Source: Bacillota bacterium
GTDB lineage: Bacteria > Bacillota > Negativicutes > Sporomusales > UBA7701
Reading direction: 5' to 3'
Length of the DNA stretch: 64,000 nucleotides
Assembly: GCA_023415775.1 (NCBI GenBank)
Contig: JAEZJM010000025.1
Span: forward strand, 186,001-250,000
In this document: one piece after another, positions 16,302 to 24,065 of the stretch
Numbering within the stretch: position 1 is the first letter of the stretch
How the letters are laid out: every line of letters begins with the position of its first letter
Translations under genes and position numbers: made by a program
Notes under the pieces: generated by a model
The model's database searches: none
What the model was told of the DNA's origin: nothing
What the model saw: the letters and a program-made list of their open reading frames with translations, nothing else

Positions 16302-17126
16302 TCAGTGCTGGGGCGACGGCGGCGACGTGGCCTCAAGGCCTATCTCGTTCAGCACTCTGATCGTATTCACCGGCAGCATGACCGTTTCGTCGTAACGGGA
16401 CGCCAGCTCGAGGCTGCGCACCACCGGAATCATGCCCGCCAGATCGACCGGGATGTCGACATCAGGCACCATCTCCACATAGCCGAACGGGATTCCCCTG
16501 TCGCGGGCCTTGCCGAGCGCCACATCCAGCGCCGTTATCCCATCCAGGTTGTAAAACACCTTATCAAACTCGAACGGGGTATTGTAGGTATAACCGATGA
16601 TCGAAAAGCCGCCTTCCTGACAAGCGCCCTCGACAAGCGAAGCGCCCACCGGCTCGCCCTTGAACCTGGCCGCCGCCATCCCGGCCTCGCTCAGCGCCAG
16701 CCGCGTCATCTTGGCCACCGCATCGCGGACAATGACCGGCTGCAGGGTCGGGAGATCGCCGCCGATGATCAGCATACCGTCGGCCAGTCGTTCCTTGTTG
16801 CCGTTTTTCAGCACATAATCGGCGGCATACTGCATGCACTCGTCAAAAGAACCGCCCTTATCGCAGAACACTTCCTTGATCTTTTTACGATCGGAAACGC
16901 CGGCCAGGAAGTTCTCGAGATACTCCCGGTCGCCGCCCTGGTTGTAGCAAATCCTCACGTCGCCGCAGTCGGCGGCGATGCAGGCGTTGATCGCGTCAAG
17001 CACACAGCCTTCATAAAGATCTTTCGCTTCCTCAGGCGTCAGAATTCCGCCCCGGTCGGTCGTGAGCCGCGTTTTGGTCACGCCGGCCTTCGGCACCTTG
17101 GTGAAAAGAATGATTGTGTTTTTCAT
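16302..17126 (-). CDS. DUF2064/GT-A-fold putative nucleotidyl- or glycosyltransferase
   Basis: A 274-residue GT-A-fold protein. The N-terminus IILFTKVPKAGVTKTRL is the signature of the DUF2064 family. The central GGDLPTLQP supplies the expected metal/nucleotide-binding Asp. AGGAGG is 7 nt before the ATG. It sits between mobA and an Fe-S oxidoreductase, with mobA 20 bp upstream. MobA has the same fold and uses GTP, so a nucleotide-transfer role for this protein, possibly in cofactor modification, is reasonable but unproven. Confidence 0.78.
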   Translation of the reverse strand: MKNTIILFTKVPKAGVTKTRLTTDRGGILTPEEAKDLYEGCVLDAINACIAADCGDVRICYNQGGDREYLENFLAGVSDRKKIKEVFCDKGGSFDECMQYAADYVLKNGNKERLADGMLIIGGDLPTLQPVIVRDAVAKMTRLALSEAGMAAARFKGEPVGASLVEGACQEGGFSIIGYTYNTPFEFDKVFYNLDGITALDVALGKARDRGIPFGYVEMVPDVDIPVDLAGMIPVVRSLELASRYDETVMLPVNTIRVLNEIGLEATSPPSPQH

Positions 17127-17146
17127 AACTGTACCTCCTGGTTAAG

Positions 17147-17788
17147 TTAAATCTGCAGCAAACTCTGCGCCTGCGCCCCGCCGGATACTTTCGGGCCATC
17201 CTCTGAGCCCGACCGCCGCCGCAGCAGGGCAAGATCCTGCGGGGCGTTGAGATTGAAAAACATATTGGCCGGCAACCCCGCAGCGTCGAGTTCCTCCCCG
17301 GTCACCGCGAGCACATTTACCGCCGGATAGAAGCGGTACACCTTCCTTACCCCGTCCCGCAGGCACTGCTCGATCGGTCCGGCGCAGACGCGGGAATACA
17401 CCGCGCACAGTGGCTCCCAATCCTCGCCCGGCCGCGGCACCACCGCGTCGTAGCCGTCCTTGCGGCTCAGCAGGTAGGCCGCCAGCCTCGCCGTGAAATA
17501 CGGCATATCGGCGGCAACCGCGAACACGTTGTCGTGCCGGGCCGCCAGCAGGCCGGCATACAGGCCGCCGAGCGGCCCCATGTCGGGAAAAGTATCGGGC
17601 ACCTCCCGGACGTCCGGCAGGCCGTACTTGGCCGTAGCATTACTGGCGATGATAATATCGTCCGTCACTTCGCGGAGCTCTTTCACCGTTCGCTCGATAA
17701 GCGTCTCATTTTCGATCACCAGCAGCGTCTTGTCCCGGCCCATCCGCGAACTCCGCCCGCCGGCGAGGATTATGCCGCTAACCGCCAT
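17147..17788 (-). CDS. mobA: molybdenum cofactor guanylyltransferase MobA
   Basis: A 213-residue MobA, which joins GMP from GTP to molybdopterin to make the bis-MGD form used by formate dehydrogenase and other DMSO-reductase-family enzymes. The nucleotide loop ILAGGRSSRMGRDK (residues 7-20), the G-P-L-G-G-L motif and the A-A-D-M-P metal site are present. GGGAGG lies 8 nt before the ATG. It is 24 bp after moeA, in the same operon. Confidence 0.94.
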   Translation of the reverse strand: MAVSGIILAGGRSSRMGRDKTLLVIENETLIERTVKELREVTDDIIIASNATAKYGLPDVREVPDTFPDMGPLGGLYAGLLAARHDNVFAVAADMPYFTARLAAYLLSRKDGYDAVVPRPGEDWEPLCAVYSRVCAGPIEQCLRDGVRKVYRFYPAVNVLAVTGEELDAAGLPANMFFNLNAPQDLALLRRRSGSEDGPKVSGGAQAQSLLQI

Positions 17789-17812
17789 CGCAATTACCTC
17801 CCCAACCGGTGC

Positions 17813-19048
17813 CTACAGCCCAAAAACATCGCCGACGATCAGCACCGAAACATCTTGTCCGGCACGCATCTGGCCGCTGCCGGCCGGCACGTCGATATAC
17901 GCGTTGCAGTTGACCAGCGACTTCAATACGCCGTTCGACTGCTCGCCGGTCAGCGCCACGTAGTTCGTACCCTCCGTCACGTGGAAACGGCCGCGCAAAA
18001 AGCGCCGTTGGGGGCTCGGCTTGGTAAAATCCTCGTCCAGCACCGCCTCCAGCCTGGCGGGCAGATGGCTGGTCAGCCCCATCTTCTTCTTGATCAGCGG
18101 CACGGCGATCAGCTCGAACGTTATCAGCGCCGCGGCCGGATTGCCCGACAGGCAGATGATGAACTTGTTGTTGTACTCCGCGGCCACTGCCGGCGAGCCG
18201 GGCTTCATGTCCACCCCGCGGTAAATCATGTTGACGCCTAACCTGGCGAGCGCGTCGGGCACCACATCATAGTCGCCCACCGAGACCCCGCCGGTCGTAA
18301 GAACAATATCGGCATCAGCCAGCCCCAGCGAGATAATATCGGCAATCGAATCCAGTTCGTCGGGCACGTTGCCGAGGGCGGTGATTTGCGCCCCCAGCTT
18401 CAAGCAAGCCGCCACCAGACTGGGCAGGTTACTGTTGTAAATCTTCCCCGGCCGCAGCGGCTGGGAAGAGTCCACCAATTCATCGCCCGTGCTGATGACC
18501 GCGATCTTGACCTTGTTGTACACCGTCACCTCGGCGAACCCGAGGGCGGCGATCAAACCAACCAGAGCGGGCGAAACCAGTGCTCCCTGCTCAGCGATTA
18601 CCTCGCCCGCCTTAACGTCTTCGCCGGCCCGGACGATGTTACTGCCCGGCTTTAGCGGGTAGAAAAGCTTGCAAATATTCGCCGCCCGCGTAACATCCTC
18701 ATATTTTATCACCGCGTCGGCCCCCGCCGGGATCGGCGTCCCCGTCATCACCTTGATGGCCGTTTTCGCCGTCACCTTCCTCCTGGCCGTGTGGCCGGCC
18801 GCCACCTCCTCGATCACCTCAAGGACGACCGGTTCCTCCTCCGAAGCCTTCTCGGTATCCTGCGCCCTTACCGCATAACCGTCGAGCGGCGACCTGTCGA
18901 ACGGCGGCAGATTGATCGGCGCCTTGATTTCGCGACTCAAAACCCGGCCGACGGCATCGAACAGCGGGATCTGACACTCCTTCACCGGACATGCCATCGT
19001 CAGCAGCAAATCCTGAGCTTCTTCCAATGCCACGTTCTTTTTCATCAT
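17813..19048 (-). CDS. moeA: molybdopterin molybdenumtransferase MoeA
   Basis: About 411 residues. MoeA inserts molybdate into adenylated molybdopterin. It has the PFDRSPLDGYAVRA motif near residue 50, the MPT-binding TTGGVSVGDYD and the C-terminal domain IV. The start is ATG 19048 because GAGGGG lies 8 nt upstream; this removes an overlap with the previous gene, which ends at 19062. It follows a second MoeA-type gene by 13 bp and precedes mobA. Two different MoeA-type proteins in one operon are common in anaerobes that make several molybdenum or tungsten enzymes. Confidence 0.94.
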   Translation of the reverse strand: MMKKNVALEEAQDLLLTMACPVKECQIPLFDAVGRVLSREIKAPINLPPFDRSPLDGYAVRAQDTEKASEEEPVVLEVIEEVAAGHTARRKVTAKTAIKVMTGTPIPAGADAVIKYEDVTRAANICKLFYPLKPGSNIVRAGEDVKAGEVIAEQGALVSPALVGLIAALGFAEVTVYNKVKIAVISTGDELVDSSQPLRPGKIYNSNLPSLVAACLKLGAQITALGNVPDELDSIADIISLGLADADIVLTTGGVSVGDYDVVPDALARLGVNMIYRGVDMKPGSPAVAAEYNNKFIICLSGNPAAALITFELIAVPLIKKKMGLTSHLPARLEAVLDEDFTKPSPQRRFLRGRFHVTEGTNYVALTGEQSNGVLKSLVNCNAYIDVPAGSGQMRAGQDVSVLIVGDVFGL

Positions 19049-19061
19049 ATCTACGTCCCCT

Positions 19062-20084
19062 CTATGCGCCTGTGCCAAACGAACAATGCGGGTAGCGGCA
19101 GACCTCGCACTCCAGGCACAACCCGCCCATCCCTAGTTTCGCGATCATCGCCCGGGTGACTGTCTCGCCGGTCAAAACCTGCGTCAGCACCAGATCGAAA
19201 ACCGTCGTCTTGTGATACATCACGCAGCCCGGCAATCCCAAAATCGGCACCTGGCCCATATAGGCGACCATCAGCATCGCTCCCGGCAGCACGGGGGCCC
19301 CATATGTCACGATATCCGCGCCCGCGGCCCTGATGGCCGTCGGCGTCACATCGTCGGGGTCGACCGACATGCCCCCGGTCGTCAGGATCATCTCGGCGCC
19401 GCTCGCCAGCAGCTTTCTTATCGCCCCGGAAATCCGCTCCACATCGTCAGGCACGATGATATGCTCGATCACCCGGCAGCCGAATGCTTCGACCTTCTCC
19501 CTGACCACCGGCCCGAACTTATCCTCGATCCGCCCGTGGTAAACCTCGCTGCCGGTGGTGATAACCCCTACCTTATATGACCGGAACGGCTTTATCGCGA
19601 TAACGCCGCCAGCCGGCGCGAGCGCCTCCGCCTGCGCCAACTTCTCCTCCGCGATAACGAGCGGGATAACCCTCACCCCGGCCACAACCGTACCCTTCTT
19701 AACCGGCCTGGCGTTACTGATCGTCGCCGCCGCGATCTCCTCCAGCATATTGATCCGCAGCAGGCGGTCCTCGTCGATGACGCACAGCCCGTCGGTCTCG
19801 GCGACAAGCTTCACCTTGCCCTCACTGGGCTCGGTAAGGGAAAGCCCCTGGCCCTGCAGCGCCCGGGCTATCCTCAGCCCGGCGTCGTTCTCGTGCACGA
19901 ATCCCTTCCTGAGCTCCCAGACATACAAGTGCTCCTTGCCCAGCTTCAGCAGCTCGGGGATATCCTGCGCAGAGACGATATGGCCTTTCTTGAACGCCGG
20001 CCCCTTGGCCTCGCCGGGCACGATCCTGGTTATATCGTGGCAAAGAACGCTACCTACCGCATCTTCGACTTTAATCATCTGCAT
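19062..20084 (-). CDS. MoeA/MogA-type molybdopterin-binding protein with C-terminal Cys cluster
   Basis: A 340-residue protein. The C-terminal half has the MoCF-biosynth fold (VGVITTGSEVYHGRIEDKFGP, LTTGGMSVDPDDVTPTAI). The N-terminal part resembles the MoeA linking region. The last 20 residues hold four cysteines (CLECEVCRYPHC), which could bind zinc or an Fe-S cluster. Start ATG 20084 is set by AAGGAG 9 nt upstream. It is the first gene after the sigma-54 promoter at 20192-20208 and is followed 13 bp later by moeA. It probably binds molybdopterin as substrate or sensor; the precise step is unknown. Confidence 0.85.
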   Translation of the reverse strand: MQMIKVEDAVGSVLCHDITRIVPGEAKGPAFKKGHIVSAQDIPELLKLGKEHLYVWELRKGFVHENDAGLRIARALQGQGLSLTEPSEGKVKLVAETDGLCVIDEDRLLRINMLEEIAAATISNARPVKKGTVVAGVRVIPLVIAEEKLAQAEALAPAGGVIAIKPFRSYKVGVITTGSEVYHGRIEDKFGPVVREKVEAFGCRVIEHIIVPDDVERISGAIRKLLASGAEMILTTGGMSVDPDDVTPTAIRAAGADIVTYGAPVLPGAMLMVAYMGQVPILGLPGCVMYHKTTVFDLVLTQVLTGETVTRAMIAKLGMGGLCLECEVCRYPHCSFGTGA

Positions 20085-20191
20085 CTGCACCATCTCCTTC
20101 AAAGGCTCGTTACCATGCGGTTTTCTGCCGGTTGCCGGGCGGCGGCAAAATGAACCGCGCCCCGCCATCCGGGTTATACATCTATAAGCAC

Positions 20192-20208
20192 TTGCAATAA
20201 CCGTGCCA
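20192..20208 (-). promoter_or_regulatory. sigma-54 (-24/-12) promoter of the molybdenum-cofactor operon
   Basis: On the minus strand TGGCACGGTTATTGCAA matches the consensus TGGCACG-N4-TTGCA exactly, with GG (20207-20206) and GC (20195-20194) 10 bp apart. Transcription should start near 20182, about 100 nt before the first gene at 20084. It is 15/17 identical to the promoter at 3035. The operon therefore depends on an enhancer-binding activator, possibly the one at 593. Confidence 0.85.
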
Positions 20209-20257
20209 TCACCGGCCACCCCTCCGAAGGTGCGCCGCCCCAGCAGCGTCGGCGCTT

Positions 20258-20283
20258 AAAATGCAGAAGAAACCGCGCATTTT
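20258..20283. promoter_or_regulatory. candidate enhancer site upstream of the sigma-54 promoter
   Basis: AAAATGC (20258-20264) and GCATTTT (20277-20283) are 7-bp inverted arms 12 bp apart, starting about 50 bp upstream of the -24 element. The arm sequence differs from the inverted repeat at 2884-2906, so if both are enhancers they need not bind the same protein. Confidence 0.35.
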
Positions 20284-20354
20284 TTCATTTTGACACACGC
20301 TTTCCCAAAAAAGAACTCCTCTCCCCTCCAGCGACCGATATGCCGCTGACAAGT

Positions 20355-20385
20355 AAAAAGGCCGCCCCTGTCAATCGGGCCGGCC
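20355..20385 (-). terminator. intrinsic terminator of the radical SAM/ABC operon
   Basis: On the minus strand GGCCGGCCC and GGGGCGGCC pair with one mismatch around an 8-nt loop, followed by TTTTT. It lies 20 bp after the flavin reductase stop codon and ends the eight-gene operon before the sigma-54 promoter region. Confidence 0.8.
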
Positions 20386-20404
20386 CCTCTTTCCTATCCT
20401 CCGC

Positions 20405-20983
20405 CTATGTCTTCGCGGTGAAGCCGCGCCCCAGGGAATACGTCCCCCCCACCTTGCCGCCAACGGCGTAATAATTCCTGTCAGTCGGGCTGCATGCCAG
20501 CGGCTTGACCTTCGCCATGTCCGGCAGACCGTTTTCGCCGAGTACCGCCGCATCGGCCTTCGCATCGGCGATCCTGCCAACGAAAAGGGTGTGGCTGCCC
20601 AGATCGACAGCCTCCGCCACCGTGCACTCCAGCACCAAGGGAAACTCCGCGACGTACGGCGCGTCCACCAGTTTGCTGCCGACCGCCGTCAGTCCCGCCG
20701 CCGCAAACTTATCCGCGTCCCGCCCGGAAACCAGACCGCAGTAATCCGCCTCCGCCGCGAAACACTCCGACGGGATGTTGACCGTGAAAGCGCCGCGCGT
20801 CACAATATTGGCGTGCGTCAGCCGCGACTTCCGCACCGCCACCGCCACGCAGGGCGGCTCAGAGCAGCACACCCCGCACCAGGCCGCGGTCATCAGACAA
20901 GGCGAGCCGTCCCCGCCATAACTGCCGATCACCCACACCGGCAACGGCATCGCCGGCGCCAGCGCCCCCAGAGACTTCTTCAT
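20405..20983 (-). CDS. flavin reductase-like (flavoredoxin type) protein
   Basis: A 192-residue flavin-reductase-like domain (FMN-binding split barrel), as in flavoredoxin. Features are PLPVWVIGSYGGDGSPCLMTAAWCGVCCSEPP at the N-terminus and KFAAAGLTAV in the middle. It should bind FMN and pass electrons between ferredoxin or NAD(P)H and a partner. It is the last gene of the operon, 18 bp after a GNAT gene. In aerobes sulfonate operons carry a flavin reductase for SsuD; no monooxygenase is present here, so the partner must differ. Confidence 0.88.
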   Translation of the reverse strand: MKKSLGALAPAMPLPVWVIGSYGGDGSPCLMTAAWCGVCCSEPPCVAVAVRKSRLTHANIVTRGAFTVNIPSECFAAEADYCGLVSGRDADKFAAAGLTAVGSKLVDAPYVAEFPLVLECTVAEAVDLGSHTLFVGRIADAKADAAVLGENGLPDMAKVKPLACSPTDRNYYAVGGKVGGTYSLGRGFTAKT

Positions 20984-21001
20984 CGCCTCACCGCCTTCCC
21001 T

Positions 21002-21490
21002 TCAACCCAGCCACTGGTACATCACAAAAACGTCTACGAATCCCTGCTCCTTATGCGCAAAAGCCTTGGGCAGCCTGCCGGCGACCGTGAAGCCGCACTT
21101 TCGCCACAGCTCCACCGCCACTGTGTTGGTGGACACGACAAAGTTGAACTGCAATGCCTTAAACCCCAGCGCCCGCGCCTCACCTATGGAATGCTCGCAC
21201 ATCGCCCGGCCGATTCCCCGGCCGCGGGCCGCCGAGCTGACCGCATAACCCGCGTTGCCGACATGCGCGCCAAGCCCGGGCTGATTGGGTTTTAGAAAAT
21301 ATGTACCCACCACCAGCCCGCCCTCCACCGCGACATACGTCGCGAGCGGCATCTCCATCCAGATGCGGAAGCCTTCCTGTTCAGAGGTATCCGGCGAAAA
21401 AGAATACGTATCCCCTCGCGCAAAAACCTCCTGGAGGATTAGCCATATTTCGCCGAAGTCCGCAGCCTCCGCCCGTCTTATCGCCATCAT
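21002..21490 (-). CDS. GNAT-family N-acetyltransferase
   Basis: A 162-residue acetyltransferase. The acetyl-CoA loop is V-S-S-A-A-R-G-R-G-I-G-R-A-M (about residues 81-94), followed by GFKALQFNFVVSTNTVAVELWRKCGF, typical of GNATs acting on small molecules or amino groups. GGAAGGA lies about 9 nt before the ATG. It is placed between ssuB-type and flavin reductase genes with 29- and 18-bp gaps, so it belongs to the same transcript. It may modify or detoxify the imported compound, which is inference. Confidence 0.87.
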   Translation of the reverse strand: MMAIRRAEAADFGEIWLILQEVFARGDTYSFSPDTSEQEGFRIWMEMPLATYVAVEGGLVVGTYFLKPNQPGLGAHVGNAGYAVSSAARGRGIGRAMCEHSIGEARALGFKALQFNFVVSTNTVAVELWRKCGFTVAGRLPKAFAHKEQGFVDVFVMYQWLG

Positions 21491-21519
21491 AAAAACCAGT
21501 TCCTTCCCTGCGCCGCGCT

Positions 21520-22296
21520 CTACCCCAACTCTTCGTGAAACTCCCGGCCAATCGCCTGCCGGAGTTGCTGGAAAGCCGCGTCGGAGCGGCTCCGTGGCCG
21601 CGGCAGGTCGACGGCAAACTCTTTCCTCACCGTCCCCGGCCTCTCCGACATCACCACCACCCGATCGCCGAGGTACACGGCCTCCTCGATATCGTGGGTC
21701 ACCATGATCATCGTCGTCCTGTCGCCTCGCCAGATATCAAGCAGTTCGTGCTGCATCCTCAGGCGCGTCAGCGCGTCCAGCGCGCCAAACGGCTCGTCCA
21801 GCAGCAGAATTTCCGGCCGGTTGACCAGCGCCCGGGCGATCGCCGCCCGCTGCGCCATCCCGCCCGACAGCTCCCCGGGGTAAGCCTGCGCGAACCCGGT
21901 CAGCCCCACCTTCTCGAGGTGGGCGGCGACAATGGCCGCTTTCTCTTCCCGGCTGCCCTTCTGCAGGGCGAAAGCCACGTTATCCGCCACCGTCAGCCAC
22001 GGCAGCAGCCGCGGCTCCTGGAACACGATCCCCCGGTCCAGGCCGGCGCCGGCGACGCGCTTCCCGCGCACCGCGACCGTGCCCGAGTAATCGCCGTCGA
22101 GTCCGGCGATTATCCGCAGCAGCGTACTCTTCCCGCAGCCGCTAGCGCCGACGATGCTGACGAACTCGTGGCCGCCCACGCGGAGGTCGATGCCCGCAAG
22201 CGCGGTCACGTCGCCGCCGCGTCCCTTATATGTCTTCCCCAGGCCGGCTACGACCAGCACATCATCGTCTATTCCCCGGTAAAGGAGGTTCTCCAT
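21520..22296 (-). CDS. SsuB/TauB-type ABC transporter ATPase
   Basis: A 258-residue ATPase of the nitrate/sulfonate/taurine importer family. It has Walker A GASGCGKST, Q-loop FQEPRLLPW, signature LSGGMAQR, Walker B ILLLDEPF and H-loop VTHD. The true start is ATG 22296 (GAGAGG 8 nt upstream); the longer frame to 22473 is antisense-like, low-complexity sequence. It overlaps the permease gene by 28 bp, which implies coupled translation. The energy goes to import of a small anion, but sulfonate versus other substrates cannot be told from the sequence. Confidence 0.94.
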   Translation of the reverse strand: MENLLYRGIDDDVLVVAGLGKTYKGRGGDVTALAGIDLRVGGHEFVSIVGASGCGKSTLLRIIAGLDGDYSGTVAVRGKRVAGAGLDRGIVFQEPRLLPWLTVADNVAFALQKGSREEKAAIVAAHLEKVGLTGFAQAYPGELSGGMAQRAAIARALVNRPEILLLDEPFGALDALTRLRMQHELLDIWRGDRTTMIMVTHDIEEAVYLGDRVVVMSERPGTVRKEFAVDLPRPRSRSDAAFQQLRQAIGREFHEELG

Positions 22297-23078
22297 CTGA
22301 TAACCCTCTCTTCCAGCGCGCGCAGCACGCCGTCCATCGCCTTGCCCACCACGCCGATCGCCAGCATCCCCACCAGCACCCGGTCGGTCTGCGCCAGCGC
22401 CCGCGCATCGGTAAGCATGTAGCCAACACCGGTCATCCCCGCCGACAGCTCCGCAGCCACCACGCACATCCAAGCGTAGCCCAGCCCTATGCGCAACCCG
22501 GAGGCGATAAACGGCAGCGCCCCCGGAATAACGACCTTGGCGATAAACTTGCCCTTCGGCACCTCCAGCGCTTTGGCCAGCTCCAATAACTTATGGTCGG
22601 TCTGGCGTACGCCGTCGAGCACATTGACGAAGATCGGGAAAAATGCGCCCAGCGTAATGATAAAAACCTTCGACCCTTCCTCGATACCAAACCAGAGGAT
22701 AGCCAGCGGCAGCCAGGCGATCGGCGGGATGGGGCGGATAAGCTGGATAACGCCGTCGGCAAGCTCGAACAGCAGCGGGAAAATGCCCAGCGCCAGGCCA
22801 AGACCCACCCCCAGCACGGCGGCCAGCGCAAAGCCCTCAAGCACCCGCACAATGCTCGCCCCCAGATGGACGGCCAGCTCGCCGCTGCCTCCCATCGCCA
22901 GCAAAGCATCAAGAACCTGCCCCGGCGGCGGCAGCAAAATCGGCTTTACCAGCCCGGCGGCGGTGACTCCCTGCCACAGCGCCAGCAGAACCGCCGGCGC
23001 GAGCAGTTTTTTCCAGCCATTCAGGCCGGCGGCTATGTTGGCCCTGTATGTTGCCGCGATCTTGAGCGCAATCTCCAT
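22269..23078 (-). CDS. SsuC/TauC-type ABC transporter permease
   Basis: A 269-residue inner-membrane permease with about six helices and the binding-protein-dependent transport signature (EASRVFIITLGAFFPIFVNVLDGVR-like region around residues 135-160). GGGAGAG precedes the ATG by about 8 nt. It lies 18 bp after the substrate-binding lipoprotein gene and overlaps the ATPase gene. Together the three form a complete importer of the SsuABC/TauABC class. Confidence 0.93.
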   Translation of the reverse strand: MEIALKIAATYRANIAAGLNGWKKLLAPAVLLALWQGVTAAGLVKPILLPPPGQVLDALLAMGGSGELAVHLGASIVRVLEGFALAAVLGVGLGLALGIFPLLFELADGVIQLIRPIPPIAWLPLAILWFGIEEGSKVFIITLGAFFPIFVNVLDGVRQTDHKLLELAKALEVPKGKFIAKVVIPGALPFIASGLRIGLGYAWMCVVAAELSAGMTGVGYMLTDARALAQTDRVLVGMLAIGVVGKAMDGVLRALEERVIRWRTSFTGE

Positions 23079-23096
23079 CGTATTATCTCTCCCGCA

Positions 23097-24065
23097 TCAC
23101 TTCCGGCGGACGAAAGCCTCGACATCCACCGGGTTTTTCAGCAAACCGCCTTTACGCATAAACGCCTCGGTGTCCTTCATATCGGCCACGAACCGGTCGG
23201 TAATCCTATCATCGTAGTTGAACTTGCCGACAACCTTCGTCAGCAGTGTCTCCGGCATCCTTATATCCTCAAGCAGCAGCTTCTTGCCTTCCTCGGGATG
23301 CTGCCCGAGGTACTCGTTGCCCCGCCGGAATGCCCTCAGCACCGCGTCGACCGCCGCCGGATGCTTCTCCAGCATCTCCCCGCTCGCCATCAGCACGGCG
23401 TACGCCTCGTAAATTCCCGTCCCGTCGGCCACCACCCTGATTTCGCCGGCCTCTGCCATGCGAGTCAGCAGCGGGTCCCACATCACGCCGGCGTCCACGT
23501 CGCCGCGCACCAGCGCGGTCGCCAGATCGTCCATCGACATATGGATAAACTGGATATCATTCATAGCCAGCCCGTTCTTTTCCAGCAGCAGATGCAGCAG
23601 TTTCTGTCCGTACGCCGCCTTGGTCGTCGCCACCTTCTTGCCCTTAAGGGCGGCTATGCCGGTGACAGGGGAATCCTTCTTGACCACCAGCGCAAGCGTC
23701 TTGGGCCCCGACGAAGCGACCGCCGCGATCCGGTAGTCGGTGCCGGCGGCCCGACCAATGAAGGCCGGGAAATCGCCCATGACCCCGAAATCCAGGTACC
23801 CGGCCGCGAAAGCCTCGCTCACCATCGGCCCCAGGGCGAACGGCTGCCACTTCAGCTTATAGCCCGCTTTGTTAAGCTCCTCGTCGAGAAAGCCCTTCTT
23901 CTTTGCCACCCACATATGGGCGTAATGCGGCAGCGGCACGATACCGATGCGGATTTCCTTGCCGGCCGGCGCCGCTCCCTGCGTCTGGGTCGCGGCCTTG
24001 CCCCCGCAGCCGCCTGCCGCCAGCGCGGCCAGCAGCAGGGCGACGATTACCAACCTCACCCGCAT
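23097..24065 (-). CDS. SsuA-type substrate-binding lipoprotein
   Basis: A 322-residue secreted lipoprotein. A hydrophobic signal ends at Cys20 (LAALAAGGC). The mature protein has the NMT1/SsuA fold (IRIGIVPLPHYAHMWVAKKKGFLDEE..., later GYLDFGVMGDFPAFI). It captures the ligand for the ABC importer. Its start overlaps the end of the ArsS-type gene by 10 bp, with GGGGAG 9 nt upstream. This tight overlap with a radical SAM gene suggests that ligand uptake and radical chemistry belong to one pathway. Confidence 0.92.
   Translation of the reverse strand: MRVRLVIVALLLAALAAGGCGGKAATQTQGAAPAGKEIRIGIVPLPHYAHMWVAKKKGFLDEELNKAGYKLKWQPFALGPMVSEAFAAGYLDFGVMGDFPAFIGRAAGTDYRIAAVASSGPKTLALVVKKDSPVTGIAALKGKKVATTKAAYGQKLLHLLLEKNGLAMNDIQFIHMSMDDLATALVRGDVDAGVMWDPLLTRMAEAGEIRVVADGTGIYEAYAVLMASGEMLEKHPAAVDAVLRAFRRGNEYLGQHPEEGKKLLLEDIRMPETLLTKVVGKFNYDDRITDRFVADMKDTEAFMRKGGLLKNPVDVEAFVRRK

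Noticed and set aside
20085..20354. Possible molybdenum-cofactor riboswitch before the cofactor operon
   Set aside because: I looked for the conserved motif arrangement and did not find it; the sigma-54 promoter explains control of the operon better.
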